64,000 nt of DNA, from positions 124,001-188,000 of the forward strand of contig NZ_JBHUJS010000006.1 in NCBI RefSeq assembly GCF_042683405.1. Direction: 5' to 3'. The notes beneath the pieces were generated by a model, which saw nothing but the letters and a program-made list of their open reading frames with translations, searched no databases and was not told the DNA's origin. The first letter of the stretch is position 1. The number at the start of each line of letters is the position of its first letter. The stretch comes from Telluria sp042683405 (GTDB lineage Bacteria; Pseudomonadota; Gammaproteobacteria; Burkholderiales; Burkholderiaceae_D). The position numbers and the translations under genes are program-made. This document shows positions 50,468 through 59,721 of this stretch, piece by piece.

Positions 50468-50473
50468 ATTATA
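50468..50473 (-). promoter_or_regulatory. -10 element very close to the wrbA start
   Basis: TATAAT on the minus strand ends four bases before the first wrbA ATG. A transcript starting 6-8 bp downstream would begin within or next to the tandem ATG ATG, giving a leaderless message. No good ribosome-binding site is seen upstream of the start, which agrees with this. A -35 hexamer is not clear (TTGTCA lies at a short 14-bp spacing). Confidence 0.4.
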
Positions 50474-50522
50474 GGGCGCTTTCAAACTGACAAGGCCGGC
50501 TAACGGCCGCGATGACCCACCG

Positions 50523-51875
50523 ATGCATCATGAACCGGCCACTCCCCACCCGCACCGACACGGCGTCCTGGCGCATGGCATGGACGTGGCGAGGGGACTG
50601 ACCTGGAGCGAAGTCGTCGACCTGGTGCGCTTTGCGCACCGCCGCCTGTCGGAAGAGCGCCTGCCCCAGGTTGCGGGCGGCCTCACCTTCACCACCGTGC
50701 TGGCCGTGGTCCCGCTGCTCACGATCGTGTTCGCGGTCTTCACCACCTTCCCCGTGTTTACCGCGTTCCGCGCAGCCCTGGAAGCGTACTTCGTGCAGTC
50801 GGTGATGCCCAAGGCGATCGCCGACACCATCGTTGCCAACCTCACGGCCTTCGCGGGCAAGGCCACGCGCCTGTCCACCATCGGCGCGGTGGTCCTGCTG
50901 TTTACCTCCACGGCCATGATGGGCATGATCGAGCGCGCCTTCAACCAGATCTGGCGCGTGCAGCGTCCCCGCCCGCTGTCGCAGCGGGTGATGATCTACT
51001 GGGCGCTGGTGACGCTAGGCCCGCTGCTGATCGGGCTGTCGCTGACCATGACCACGCAGCTGTACGTCGCGACCAGCGGGCTGCTCGAATCGCTGCCTTA
51101 CCTGGGCGCGGTACTGTACACGGCGCTTTCGGTGCTGCTGACCACCGGCGCGTTCACGCTCCTGTACATGTGGCTGCCGAACCGCCACGTCGACTGGCGC
51201 GATGCGGTCTGGGGCGGCCTGGCCGCGGCGCTGGCGTTCGAGATCGCCAAGCGCCTGTTCGCGGTGTTCATCAAGCAGTTCCCGACCTACGCCATTATTT
51301 ACGGCGCGCTGGCCGCGCTGCCGCTGTTCCTGCTCTGGATTTACGTGTCCTGGCTGATCACCCTGGTCGGCGCGCTGATCACCGCCGCGCTGCCGGTGGT
51401 GAAGTACGAGCGCTGGTGGCACAAGCCGGTGCCGGGGAGCGAGTTCGTCGACGCGATGGCGATCCTGAAGGTGATGTATGCGAGCCGCGAGCTGGGCGAC
51501 AGCACGCTGGTCGCCTCGTCGATGATCCGCAAGCACACCCGGATCGGCTACGAGGAAATGACGGCGCTGCTGCAGCAGATGGAATCGCATGGCTGGGTGG
51601 GGCGCGTACGCGCTCCGGCGCCGGCGCACGGTCCATGGCGCCGCAAGATGCGCTACGACCTCGACCACTGGGTACTGCTGGTGAACCCGGACAAGGTGCG
51701 GGTGGCCGATGTCTACCGGATCTTTGCGTTCGCCGGCGGCGAGGGCGGCAGGCAGGAGGCCCGCTCGGCGCTGGAACTCGACACCGGCGCCCTGGCGCGC
51801 CAGGTGGAAGAAGCGGTCGAGCGCGGCCTGGAGCAGACCCTGTCGGCCCACTTCAGGCGCCCCGCGCCGCCCTGA
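50523..51875 (+). CDS. YihY/BrkB family inner-membrane protein
   Basis: The 450-residue protein has six TM segments between about residues 55 and 300, with QVAGGLTFTTVLAVVPLLTI, FTSTAMMGMIERAFNQIWRV, ALAFEIAKRLFAVFIKQFPT and YGALAALPLFLLWIYVSWLI. These are YihY/UPF0761 (BrkB-like) marks. The C-terminal 130 residues form a winged-helix-like segment (SSMIRKHTRIGYEEMTALL) of the kind seen in long UPF0761 proteins. The family was once called ribonuclease BN, which is incorrect. Function is unknown. It is divergent from wrbA and ends 3 bp from the convergent Mpo1-like gene. Confidence 0.88.
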   Translation: MHHEPATPHPHRHGVLAHGMDVARGLTWSEVVDLVRFAHRRLSEERLPQVAGGLTFTTVLAVVPLLTIVFAVFTTFPVFTAFRAALEAYFVQSVMPKAIADTIVANLTAFAGKATRLSTIGAVVLLFTSTAMMGMIERAFNQIWRVQRPRPLSQRVMIYWALVTLGPLLIGLSLTMTTQLYVATSGLLESLPYLGAVLYTALSVLLTTGAFTLLYMWLPNRHVDWRDAVWGGLAAALAFEIAKRLFAVFIKQFPTYAIIYGALAALPLFLLWIYVSWLITLVGALITAALPVVKYERWWHKPVPGSEFVDAMAILKVMYASRELGDSTLVASSMIRKHTRIGYEEMTALLQQMESHGWVGRVRAPAPAHGPWRRKMRYDLDHWVLLVNPDKVRVADVYRIFAFAGGEGGRQEARSALELDTGALARQVEEAVERGLEQTLSAHFRRPAPP

Positions 51876-51878
51876 TTC

Positions 51879-52190
51879 CTACCAGCTCAGTTTGGCGGTC
51901 AGCATCTGCCAGTACATCACCCAGTCGCCCATGAAGGAATACAGCGGGTGGCTGAAGGTGGCGGGCCTGTTCTTCTCGAAGAAGAAGTGGCCGACCCAGG
52001 CCGCGCCGTAGCCGGACAGCAGCGCGAACAGCAGCCATGCCGCATCGAGGCTGACGCCGAACTGCACCAGCGCCGCCAGCGCGGACGAGGAACCGATGAA
52101 GTGCGCGCGGCGGCACAGGCGGTTCTGGTGTTGCGACAGGTAGAACGGATAGAACTCCGAAAAACTGGCAAAGCGGGTCGCGCTGGTCAT
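51879..52190 (-). CDS. Mpo1-like (DUF962) small membrane protein
   Basis: The 103-residue protein contains the conserved histidines of the Mpo1/YGL010w family in FYLSQHQNRLCRRAHFIGSS and VGHFFFEKNRPATFSHPLYS, around two hydrophobic segments. Yeast Mpo1 is an iron-dependent dioxygenase acting on 2-hydroxy fatty acids, so a similar lipid-oxidation role is possible; bacterial members are not well studied. The start overlaps the stop of the hydrolase gene upstream (ATGA). Confidence 0.85.
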   Translation of the reverse strand: MTSATRFASFSEFYPFYLSQHQNRLCRRAHFIGSSSALAALVQFGVSLDAAWLLFALLSGYGAAWVGHFFFEKNRPATFSHPLYSFMGDWVMYWQMLTAKLSW

Positions 52191-52993
52191 GTCGTCTCCT
52201 TGCTGCCGAGTGCGAAGCCATACAGGGCGTCGAGCACCGCGTCGGGCTGCTCGGCCATCATCTGGTGCCCCGCATCCACCGTCACGATCCTGGACTGCCG
52301 CAGCGCGGCCGCCAGCTGGCGTGCGCTCTTCGGCGGCGTCATCATGTCGCGCGCCCCCTGCAGCAGCAGGACCGGACAGTCAACGCTGGCTGCTGCCGCC
52401 TCGCCGTTCGCATACGCGTTGCAGGCCGTGAAATCGGTGTGGAACAGGTGTGCGGGATTGCGCGCGCTCATGCGCTGCATCAGGCGCTGCGACATGCCCA
52501 TGGTCCAGAAGCCAGGCCCCGGGCAGGACGGCTTTTGCGCCAGCGTCGAGTGCGACCAGATGTTGACCATGTCGATCGCGGACGGCTCGTCGTTATTCGA
52601 GGTTTCCAGCAGTGCTTCGGAAACCCGCATCGGATAGGTGCTGCCCACCAGCGCCAGGGCGGACACGCGGCCGGGAGCGCGGAATGCCGCCTCGAGCGCG
52701 ATCAGCGATCCCATGCTGTGGCCAGCCAGCAGCGCGCGCTGCACGCCGGCGCGGTCCAGCACCGACAGCAGCCAGTCCGCCATCGCTTCGACCGTATCCA
52801 GCGCCGGCCCGGCGCTGCGCCCGTGGCCCGGCAGGTCGACCGCCAGCACGCCGAAGCCGTGGTGCGCGAAATAGCGGCTCTGCAAAGCCCACACCGAATG
52901 GTCGTTCTGCGCGCCGTGGATGAACACCACGGCCGGCAGCGCGGGATCGAACGGGCGGCCGCCCGTATAGCAGTAAGCGCCATCAATCATCAT
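52187..52993 (-). CDS. Alpha/beta hydrolase
   Basis: The 268-residue protein is a classical alpha/beta hydrolase: oxyanion HG in FIHGAQNDHSVW, LAVDLPGHGRS, nucleophile Ser in LLAGHSMGSLIALE (about residue 93), the acid in LLLQGARDMMTPP and the histidine in VDAGHQMMAEQPDAV. The arrangement resembles epoxide hydrolases and esterases of the MhpC type, but the substrate is not predictable. It is coupled to the Mpo1-like gene downstream and begins 1 bp after the metY stop, so the three form an operon. Confidence 0.88.
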   Translation of the reverse strand: MMIDGAYCYTGGRPFDPALPAVVFIHGAQNDHSVWALQSRYFAHHGFGVLAVDLPGHGRSAGPALDTVEAMADWLLSVLDRAGVQRALLAGHSMGSLIALEAAFRAPGRVSALALVGSTYPMRVSEALLETSNNDEPSAIDMVNIWSHSTLAQKPSCPGPGFWTMGMSQRLMQRMSARNPAHLFHTDFTACNAYANGEAAAASVDCPVLLLQGARDMMTPPKSARQLAAALRQSRIVTVDAGHQMMAEQPDAVLDALYGFALGSKETT

Positions 52994-52994
52994 C

Positions 52995-54305
52995 TCAGGC
53001 TCCTTTCTGCGCGGCCTTGAGCGCGCGCCCGAGGTCTTCGAGCAGGTCGTCGGCGGACTCGAGGCCGACCGACAGGCGCATGGTGCCTTCGGCGATGCCC
53101 GAGGCGGCCAGCTGGTCCGCCGGCACCCGCAGGTGGGTGGTGGAAGCAGGGTGGATCACCAGCGAACGCGCATCGCCGACATTGGCCAGGTGGGTGAACA
53201 CCTTGAGGCTGTCGACGAAGCGACGGCCCGCTGCGCGGTCGCCCTTGAGATTGAACGAGAACACCGCGCCGCAGCCCTTGGGCAGCAGGGTCTTGGCAAG
53301 CTCGTAGTCCGGGTGGCTGTCCAGTTCCGGATAGGAAACCGAAGCGACGGCCGGGTGGGACACCAGGAACTCCACCACCTTGCGGGTGTTGGCGATATGG
53401 CGCTCCATGCGCAGCGACAGCGTCTCGACACCCTGCAGGATGGCGAAGGCCGCGTGCGGCCCCATGGCCGCGCCGAAGTCGCGCAGGCCTTCGCGGCGCG
53501 CGCGCAGCGCGAACGGCGCCACGGTCGACTCTTCTGCGAACACCATGTTGTGGAAGCCCTCGTAGGGTTCGCACAGTTCGGGGAAACGGCCGCTGCGATC
53601 GTGCGCCTGCTGCCAGTCGAACGTGCCGCCGTCCACCAGCAGGCCGCCGATGGCGGTGCCGTGCCCGCACAGGAACTTGGTCGCGGAATGGACCACCAGG
53701 TCGGCTCCATGGTCGAACGGGCGCAGGAGGTAAGGCGTGGTAAAGGTGGAATCGACCATCAGCGGCAGGTCATGGTCGTGCGCAAGCGCGGCCACGGCCG
53801 GGATATCGAGCACGTCCAGTCCGGGATTGCCGAGCGTTTCGCCGAACAGGGCCCTGGTCTGCGGCCGGATCGCGGCCTTCCACGCGTCGAGGTCGCGCGG
53901 ATCGATGAAGGTGGTCTCCACCCCGAAGCGCTTCATCGTGTAGGCAAGCAGGTTGTGCGAGCCGCCGTACAGCGCGCGCGATGCGACGATGTGCGAGCCC
54001 GCCCCGGCGATGGTGGCCAGGGCCAGGTGCAGCGCGGCCTGGCCGGACGCGGTGGCGATCCCGGCGACCCCGCCTTCGAGGGCGGCAATACGTTCTTCCA
54101 GGACCGCGTTGGTCGGATTCGATATCCGCGAATAGACGTGTCCGGCGCGCTCCATGTTGAACAGGGAAGCGGCATGATCGGAATCGCGGAATGCGAACGA
54201 TGAGGTGAAATAGATCGGCGTGGCGCGCGCGCCGGTGGCTGGATCGGGCGCGGCGCCGGCATGCAGCGCCAGCGTGTCGAAGCCGGGATAACGGGGTCCG
54301 CTCAT
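52995..54305 (-). CDS. metY: O-acetylhomoserine aminocarboxypropyltransferase (sulfhydrylase)
   Basis: MetY makes homocysteine (or methionine) from O-acetylhomoserine and sulfide or methanethiol. The 436-residue PLP enzyme has the Cys/Met-metabolism family marks HVYSRISNPTNAVLEERIAA, ATASGQAALHLALATIAGAG, VDSTFTTPYLLRPFDHGADL, the Schiff-base Lys210 in VVHSATKFLCGHG, and SLVIHPASTTH near the C-terminus. Length and the insertion around DWQQAHDRSGRFPELCEPYE fit MetY, not MetB or MetC. I start it at ATG 54303-54305. Confidence 0.93.
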   Translation of the reverse strand: MSGPRYPGFDTLALHAGAAPDPATGARATPIYFTSSFAFRDSDHAASLFNMERAGHVYSRISNPTNAVLEERIAALEGGVAGIATASGQAALHLALATIAGAGSHIVASRALYGGSHNLLAYTMKRFGVETTFIDPRDLDAWKAAIRPQTRALFGETLGNPGLDVLDIPAVAALAHDHDLPLMVDSTFTTPYLLRPFDHGADLVVHSATKFLCGHGTAIGGLLVDGGTFDWQQAHDRSGRFPELCEPYEGFHNMVFAEESTVAPFALRARREGLRDFGAAMGPHAAFAILQGVETLSLRMERHIANTRKVVEFLVSHPAVASVSYPELDSHPDYELAKTLLPKGCGAVFSFNLKGDRAAGRRFVDSLKVFTHLANVGDARSLVIHPASTTHLRVPADQLAASGIAEGTMRLSVGLESADDLLEDLGRALKAAQKGA

Positions 54306-54456
54306 AGGTGTGCCGGGTGATGGAGATGGCGCATCGTAGCACCGTTTGCCAGGCATGTAACCCCGCCCGGCGCGTCTTGCGCGAGCGCAAAGCTGGATTT
54401 TTTGCTACGCTTAGGCTACAGTCGATCAGCACTGCTATAAAGACAAGGTGACCCCC

Positions 54457-54912
54457 ATGAAAGTCTCTGAAATCCTCCAGGTGAAGGGCAATATCCTCTA
54501 CACGGCCACGCCCGAGATGCCGCTGGTCGATGCCGCCAGCCTGATGGCGGAAAAGGACATCGGGTCGCTGGTGGTGATGGAATTCGGGGACCTGGTGGGC
54601 ATGCTCACCTTCCGCGAAGTGATGAAGGCGCTGCACGACAACGGCGGCAGCGTGGGCACGGGCACCGTGCGCAAGCACATGGACGACCACCCGATCACCG
54701 TGACGCCCGACACCGAAGTGAACGAGGTGCGCCGCATGATGCTCGAGAAGCACGCGCGCTACCTGCCGGTGATGAATGCCAAGACGCTGCAGGGCGTGAT
54801 CTCGTTCTACGACGTGGCGAAGGCGGTGCTGGAGGCGCAGAGCTTCGAGAACCGCATGCTCAAGGCTTACATCCGCGACTGGCCGGCCGAGACGGCCAAC
54901 GAGGAAGACTGA
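54457..54912 (+). CDS. CBS domain protein (tandem CBS pair)
   Basis: The 151-residue protein consists almost entirely of two CBS domains: MKVSEILQVKGNILYTATPE, then AEKDIGSLVVMEFGDLVGML, and GTVRKHMDDHPITVTPDTEV followed by KHARYLPVMNAKTLQGVISF. Stand-alone CBS pairs usually bind adenine nucleotides and report energy state. I prefer ATG 54457 over GTG 54448 because AAGGTG is placed correctly for it. It is divergent from metY and followed by a strong terminator. Confidence 0.88.
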   Translation: MKVSEILQVKGNILYTATPEMPLVDAASLMAEKDIGSLVVMEFGDLVGMLTFREVMKALHDNGGSVGTGTVRKHMDDHPITVTPDTEVNEVRRMMLEKHARYLPVMNAKTLQGVISFYDVAKAVLEAQSFENRMLKAYIRDWPAETANEED

Positions 54913-54937
54913 ACCGGCAGCCGCCGGTTTTTTTTTA
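54912..54937 (+). terminator. Intrinsic terminator of the CBS protein gene
   Basis: AACCGGC, loop AGCC and GCCGGTT form a perfect 7-bp hairpin right at the CBS stop codon, followed by a run of nine T. It lies between convergent genes. Confidence 0.92.
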
Positions 54938-54992
54938 TTCCACGGCAGTCCGCCGAAGGCGGGGGGGCCGGGCCGCTGCCCGGACCACGCGC

Positions 54993-57233
54993 CTATCCGG
55001 CGGGGACGGCGGTCGCCAGCCAGTCGGCCAGCGCCGGAGCGGGCAGGGGCTTGGCAAATAGGAAGCCCTGCGCCAGCGGGCAACCGAGCGCCGACAGCAC
55101 CTGCGCCTGGCGTTCGTCTTCCACGCCTTCGGCGACGATCGACAGCCCGAGGTTGCGACCCAGTTGCACCACCATCTCGGCGATGCTGCTGCCGCGCGCC
55201 GATCCCGTGATCTCGGTGACGAAGGTGCGGTCGATCTTGAGCCGGTCCACCTGCAGGCGCTGCAGGTGCGACAGCGACGAGAAGCCGGTGCCGAAGTCGT
55301 CGATCGCGATCGACACGCCGGTCTGCTTGACCTGCGCGAGCACGCGGATCAGCAGGTCCGGCTCTTCCATCGCCATCGATTCCGTGATTTCCAGCTCGAT
55401 GTGCTGCGGCGGCGCGCCGGTGTCGGCCAGCGCCCGCTGCAGCATGTGCAGGAAATACGGATGGCGGAACTGGACCTGCGACACGTTGATCGAGATGGTG
55501 AAGTCGCGGTGCCCGCAGGCGCGCAGGCGCACCAGTTCCCGGCATGCCTCGCGCAGGACCCATTCGCCGATCTCGATGATCAGGCCGGAATATTCGGCGA
55601 TCGGGATGAAGCGGTCCGGCGAGATGAACTGGCCGTCGCGCGTCTGCCAGCGCAGCAGGGCCTCGGCGCCGACCGTGCGGCGCGATTCCAGGTCGATCTG
55701 CGGCTGGTACACGATCGACAGCTCGTTGCCGGCAAAGCCGGCCCGCAGCGCGTGCATCATGCTGACCCGCTCGCGGATCTCCACGCCCATGCTGCGCGTG
55801 AAATAGAAATGCCCCGAACGCTTCTGGCTCTTGGCGCGCTTGAGTGCGATGTCGGCATCCTTGAGCGCGTCGCCGCCGGTGCCTTCGTGCTCGCCCAGGC
55901 GCACCAGTCCCAGCGTCGCCGAGATCTGGACATCCTGGCCTTCCAGCGTGAACGGGATGTCGAACAGCGGCAGGATGCGTTCCGGATTGACCGCGGAGGC
56001 GTCGCCCAGCACGGCAAAGGTATCGCTGCCGATCCGCGCCAGCACCAGGTTCAGTCCCAGGCGTGCCTGCAGGCGGCCGGCCACCGCGACCAGCAGCAGG
56101 TCGCCGAAGTGGTGGCCAAGGGCGTCGTTGGTCTCGGCGAAGTCGTCGATATCCACCAGTGCGAGCGTGGTGCGGGCGCGCGCCGGCGCCAGCATGGCGC
56201 CGTCGAGCAGTTCCACCAGGCGTGCGCGGTTCGGCAGCTTGGACAACTGGTCGTAGAAAGCGGCGTTGTGCAGGTGGCTGACCAGCTCCACGTTATCGAG
56301 GCCGACCGCCACGTGGCTGGCAAAGATGTCGAGCAGGCGCAGCTCGACGGAGCCCGGGGCCTGTGCCACCGGCAGGTGGGCGGCGAACTCGCGCTTGCTC
56401 TTGCCGCGGATGTACAGGGTGATGCTGTCGTCGCGCACGATGGTGCGCCGCTCGCCCAACGCCTGCTCCAGTGCCGCGTGGATCGCGCCTCCGCGCACGG
56501 CCGTCAGCAGGCCGCCGCCCAGCGCCGCGTGCGGCCCGGCCGCAGCCAGCGCATGCAGCAGGTGTCCGTCGCCGGCCGGCTCCTTGGCGCACAGCACGCC
56601 GGACGGGGTGGCGCGCAGCAGGCCGCAGGCCTGTTCCAGCACGCCGGCGCCGAAGTCCCGGGCGCCGTTCAGGGCCATCAGGCCGGTGCAGGCATTCAGC
56701 ACGCGGTCCATGCCCTGGCGGCTGCGGTTGATCGCGGTGATCTGCTCGTACGAGCGGATCGCGGCAGTCACCGCGGTGTACAGCTTGATGCGGGTGAGTT
56801 CGGACTTGGTCTTGTAATCGTTGATGTCGTAGTCGCGGATCGCGTCGATCTCGGGCGCGTAGCCGGGCTGCCCGGTGCGCAGGATGATGCGCAGCTCGTG
56901 CAGGCCGAGCGTCTCGCGGATGTGGCGGACCAGCGCCAGGCCCGCGTCGTCGCGTTCCATCACCACGTCCAGCAGGACCACGGCGATATCGCGTTCGCGG
57001 CCCAGCAGCTGGCGTGCCTCTGACGCGGAATACGCGTGCAGGAACTCGAGCGGGCGGTGCTGCATTTCCAGGCTGCCCAGCGCAAAGGTGGTGGTCGAAT
57101 GCACGTCCTCGTCGTCGTCGACGATCAGGACCCGCCACACGCTACCCCCGCTTGCTGTCGCCGGCACTGCTTCCTCGTCCAGGAAGACCAGCTGATCGTG
57201 GTCCTGCCCCGGCATAGGGGAGGGTGCTGCCAT
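54993..57233 (-). CDS. Response regulator with DUF3369, degenerate GGDEF and EAL domains
   Basis: The 746-residue protein has an N-terminal receiver domain (LIVDDDEDVHS at 37-47, phospho-acceptor Asp89 in VVLLDVVMERDD, and Lys141 in DYKTKSELT), a DUF3369 sensor region (about 165-330), a GGDEF-like domain (about 345-480) and an EAL domain (about 490-735). The GGDEF site reads RIGSDTF, so cyclase activity is unlikely. The EAL site keeps EALLRW, EITES, DDFGTGFSSL and VAEGVE, so it should hydrolyse cyclic di-GMP. No partner histidine kinase is adjacent. Confidence 0.92.
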   Translation of the reverse strand: MAAPSPMPGQDHDQLVFLDEEAVPATASGGSVWRVLIVDDDEDVHSTTTFALGSLEMQHRPLEFLHAYSASEARQLLGRERDIAVVLLDVVMERDDAGLALVRHIRETLGLHELRIILRTGQPGYAPEIDAIRDYDINDYKTKSELTRIKLYTAVTAAIRSYEQITAINRSRQGMDRVLNACTGLMALNGARDFGAGVLEQACGLLRATPSGVLCAKEPAGDGHLLHALAAAGPHAALGGGLLTAVRGGAIHAALEQALGERRTIVRDDSITLYIRGKSKREFAAHLPVAQAPGSVELRLLDIFASHVAVGLDNVELVSHLHNAAFYDQLSKLPNRARLVELLDGAMLAPARARTTLALVDIDDFAETNDALGHHFGDLLLVAVAGRLQARLGLNLVLARIGSDTFAVLGDASAVNPERILPLFDIPFTLEGQDVQISATLGLVRLGEHEGTGGDALKDADIALKRAKSQKRSGHFYFTRSMGVEIRERVSMMHALRAGFAGNELSIVYQPQIDLESRRTVGAEALLRWQTRDGQFISPDRFIPIAEYSGLIIEIGEWVLREACRELVRLRACGHRDFTISINVSQVQFRHPYFLHMLQRALADTGAPPQHIELEITESMAMEEPDLLIRVLAQVKQTGVSIAIDDFGTGFSSLSHLQRLQVDRLKIDRTFVTEITGSARGSSIAEMVVQLGRNLGLSIVAEGVEDERQAQVLSALGCPLAQGFLFAKPLPAPALADWLATAVPAG

Positions 57234-57423
57234 ATTGCTTCTCCGGGGATATATACATACTCACACAAACTCACTACTGCTGTGTGACTGAAGTATATGC
57301 GGAACGTCAACAGTAGAGAAATAAAAAGATGTAGCGGAGAATTAAAACAACACTGGACGGTCGCCGGCAGCGCCGCGCAGCGACTGGTAGAATTGGTTTT
57401 TTCGCACCTCTCCCGCTCCTCCC

Positions 57424-58518
57424 ATGTCCGGCAATTCATTTGGCAAGCTCTTCACAGTCACCACCTTTGGCGAATCGCACGGACCGGCCATCGGCTGCGT
57501 GATCGACGGCTGCCCGCCGGGACTCGAGCTGGCCGAAGCGGACATCCAGCCGGAACTCGACCGGCGCAAGCCGGGCACCTCGCGCCACGTGACCCAGCGC
57601 CAGGAAAGCGACACCGTGTCGATCCTGTCGGGCGTGTACGAGGGCCGCACCACCGGCACCCCGATCGCACTGCTGATCCATAACGAAGACCAGCGCAGCA
57701 AGGACTACGGCAATATCGCCGAGAGCTTCCGTCCCGGCCATGCCGACTATACCTACTGGCACAAGTACGGCATCCGCGATCCCCGCGGCGGCGGGCGCTC
57801 GTCGGCGCGCCTGACCGCGCCAGTGGTCGGCGCCGCTGCCATCGCGCGCAAGTGGCTGCGCCAGCAGTACGGCACCGAAGTCATGGGCTACATGAGCCAG
57901 CTGGGCGATATCGCGGTGCCGTTCGACGGCTGGGAGCACGTGCACGCCAACCCTTTCTTCGCGCCGACCGCCGATGCGCAGCTGCTGGCGCGGATGGAGG
58001 CGGCGATGGACGAGCTGCGCCGCGCCGGCGACTCGGTCGGCGCCCGCATCGAGGTGGTGGCGCGCCAGGTGCCGGTCGGCCTGGGCCAGCCGATCTACGA
58101 CAAGCTCGATGCCGACATCGCCTACGCCATGATGGGGATTAACGCGGTCAAGGGCGTGGAGATCGGCGCCGGCTTCCGCTCGGTGGCGCAGCGCGGGTCC
58201 GAACATGGCGACGAGCTGACCCCGCACGGATTCGTCGGCAATAACGCCGGCGGCATCCTGGGCGGGATCTCGACCGGCCAGGACATCCTGGTGTCGGTCG
58301 CGATCAAGCCGACGTCGTCGATCCGCACGCCGCGCCGCTCGATCGACAAGGCGGGCCAGCCGGTGACGGTGGAGACCTTCGGCCGCCACGATCCCTGCGT
58401 CGGCATCCGCGCGACGCCGATCGCCGAAGCGATGCTGGCCCTGGTGCTGATCGACCACGCGCTGATGCACCGCGCCCAATGCGCCGACGTGCGCGTCGAT
58501 ACCCCGCGCATCGCCTGA
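57424..58518 (+). CDS. aroC: Chorismate synthase
   Basis: AroC converts EPSP to chorismate with reduced FMN, the last step of the shikimate pathway. The 364-residue protein has TTFGESHGPAIGCVIDGCPP with the catalytic His, RPGHADYTYWHKYGIRDPRG with the following GGGRSSARLTA, and the C-terminal GRHDPCVGIRATPIAEAM. Length and motifs match the family. The 189 bp upstream are unusually AT-rich for this window and contain no gene; the promoter probably lies there. Confidence 0.97.
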   Translation: MSGNSFGKLFTVTTFGESHGPAIGCVIDGCPPGLELAEADIQPELDRRKPGTSRHVTQRQESDTVSILSGVYEGRTTGTPIALLIHNEDQRSKDYGNIAESFRPGHADYTYWHKYGIRDPRGGGRSSARLTAPVVGAAAIARKWLRQQYGTEVMGYMSQLGDIAVPFDGWEHVHANPFFAPTADAQLLARMEAAMDELRRAGDSVGARIEVVARQVPVGLGQPIYDKLDADIAYAMMGINAVKGVEIGAGFRSVAQRGSEHGDELTPHGFVGNNAGGILGGISTGQDILVSVAIKPTSSIRTPRRSIDKAGQPVTVETFGRHDPCVGIRATPIAEAMLALVLIDHALMHRAQCADVRVDTPRIA

Positions 58519-58573
58519 CTTTTTTTCTAACCGAGGCGCCCGTGCCGGCGCCGCGCCTACAGCTTCACGCCCG

Positions 58574-59719
58574 ATGTCCACGCAGTCGCCGAAATTCGCG
58601 CAGTTCCTGTTCAGCTATTACGCCCACGCGGGCACCTTCGCCACCTACGCCAGCCTGTTCTTTGCCGCGCGCGGCATGAGTCCGGGCCAGATCGGCGTGC
58701 TGATGTCGCTGATCCAGGTGATGCGCATGATCGGCCCGAACCTGTGGGGCTGGGTTGCCGACCGCAGCCACCGCCGCATCCTGGTGCTGCGCGCGAACGC
58801 AGTGGCCGCGCTGTTCGCGTTCACGGGACTGTTCTTCGCGCACGATTTCGCATCCCTGTTCGCGGTCATGGTGCTGCTCAACCTGTTTACCAGCGGGATG
58901 GTGCCGCTGGCCGAAGCCCAGCTGCTGTCGGAGATGCGCGGCGACCTGTCCGGCTACGGGCGGGTGCGCCTGTGGGGTTCGATCGGCTTCATCCTGGCGG
59001 TGACGGGCGCCGGCTACGGGCTCGAATGGTGGGGAGTGGAAAGCCTGCTGTGGATCGCGGGCGCGTTGCTGCTGCTCGTGCTGGCGGCCACGCTGCAGGT
59101 GCGTGAAGCGGCCGCCATCGAACGGCCGAAGGGCCACGTGCCGGTGTTGCATGTGCTGCGCCAGCCCGACGTCGCCGCCTTTTTTGCCAGCACCGCGCTG
59201 ATGGTCGCGGCCCATACCTCGCTCTACGTTTATTACTCGCTGTACCTGGAGCGGATCGGCTACAGCAAACCGGTGATCGGCGCCATGTGGTCGGTCGGCG
59301 TGCTGGTCGAAATCGGGTTCTTCTATTTCCAGTCGGCCGTCATGGCGCGGCTGGGCGCGCGCAGGCTGATGATGCTGGCGTTCGCGGTGGCGACCGGCCG
59401 CTTCATCCTGATCGGGGCAGGCGCAGGCTGGTTTGCGGTGCTGCTGTTCGCGCAACTGCTGCATGCGGTGACGTTCGCGGCCCACCATTCGAGCGCCATC
59501 GTGGCGATGCAGAAGTGGTTCGCCGGGCCGCTGCAGGCGCGCGGCCAGGCCCTGTACATGAGCATCGCCTACGGCGTCGGGGGATCGGCCGGCGGCCTGT
59601 TCATGTCGCTGTGCTGGGAGAAGCTGGGGCCGTCCGGCGTGTACTACGCGGCCAGCGTGCTGGCGACGCTCGGCCTGCTGTGCGCGCGCTTTTCGTTCCG
59701 CTGGCAGGGGCGCAGCTAG
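58574..59719 (+). CDS. MFS transporter, HcaT/phenylpropionate-permease-like
   Basis: The 381-residue protein has twelve TM segments, with LMSLIQVMRMIGPNLWGWVADRSHRR carrying the loop 2-3 signature (GWVADRSHRR), and ends with the last TM pair YGVGGSAGGLFMSLCWEKLG. The N-terminus SYYAHAGTFATYASLFFAAR and overall length fit the MFS_1-like/HcaT group, often annotated as 3-phenylpropionic acid transporter without proof. It lies 55 bp after aroC on the same strand and may be co-transcribed; a link to aromatic compounds is only suggestive. Confidence 0.87.
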   Translation: MSTQSPKFAQFLFSYYAHAGTFATYASLFFAARGMSPGQIGVLMSLIQVMRMIGPNLWGWVADRSHRRILVLRANAVAALFAFTGLFFAHDFASLFAVMVLLNLFTSGMVPLAEAQLLSEMRGDLSGYGRVRLWGSIGFILAVTGAGYGLEWWGVESLLWIAGALLLLVLAATLQVREAAAIERPKGHVPVLHVLRQPDVAAFFASTALMVAAHTSLYVYYSLYLERIGYSKPVIGAMWSVGVLVEIGFFYFQSAVMARLGARRLMMLAFAVATGRFILIGAGAGWFAVLLFAQLLHAVTFAAHHSSAIVAMQKWFAGPLQARGQALYMSIAYGVGGSAGGLFMSLCWEKLGPSGVYYAASVLATLGLLCARFSFRWQGRS

Positions 59720-59721
59720 CG

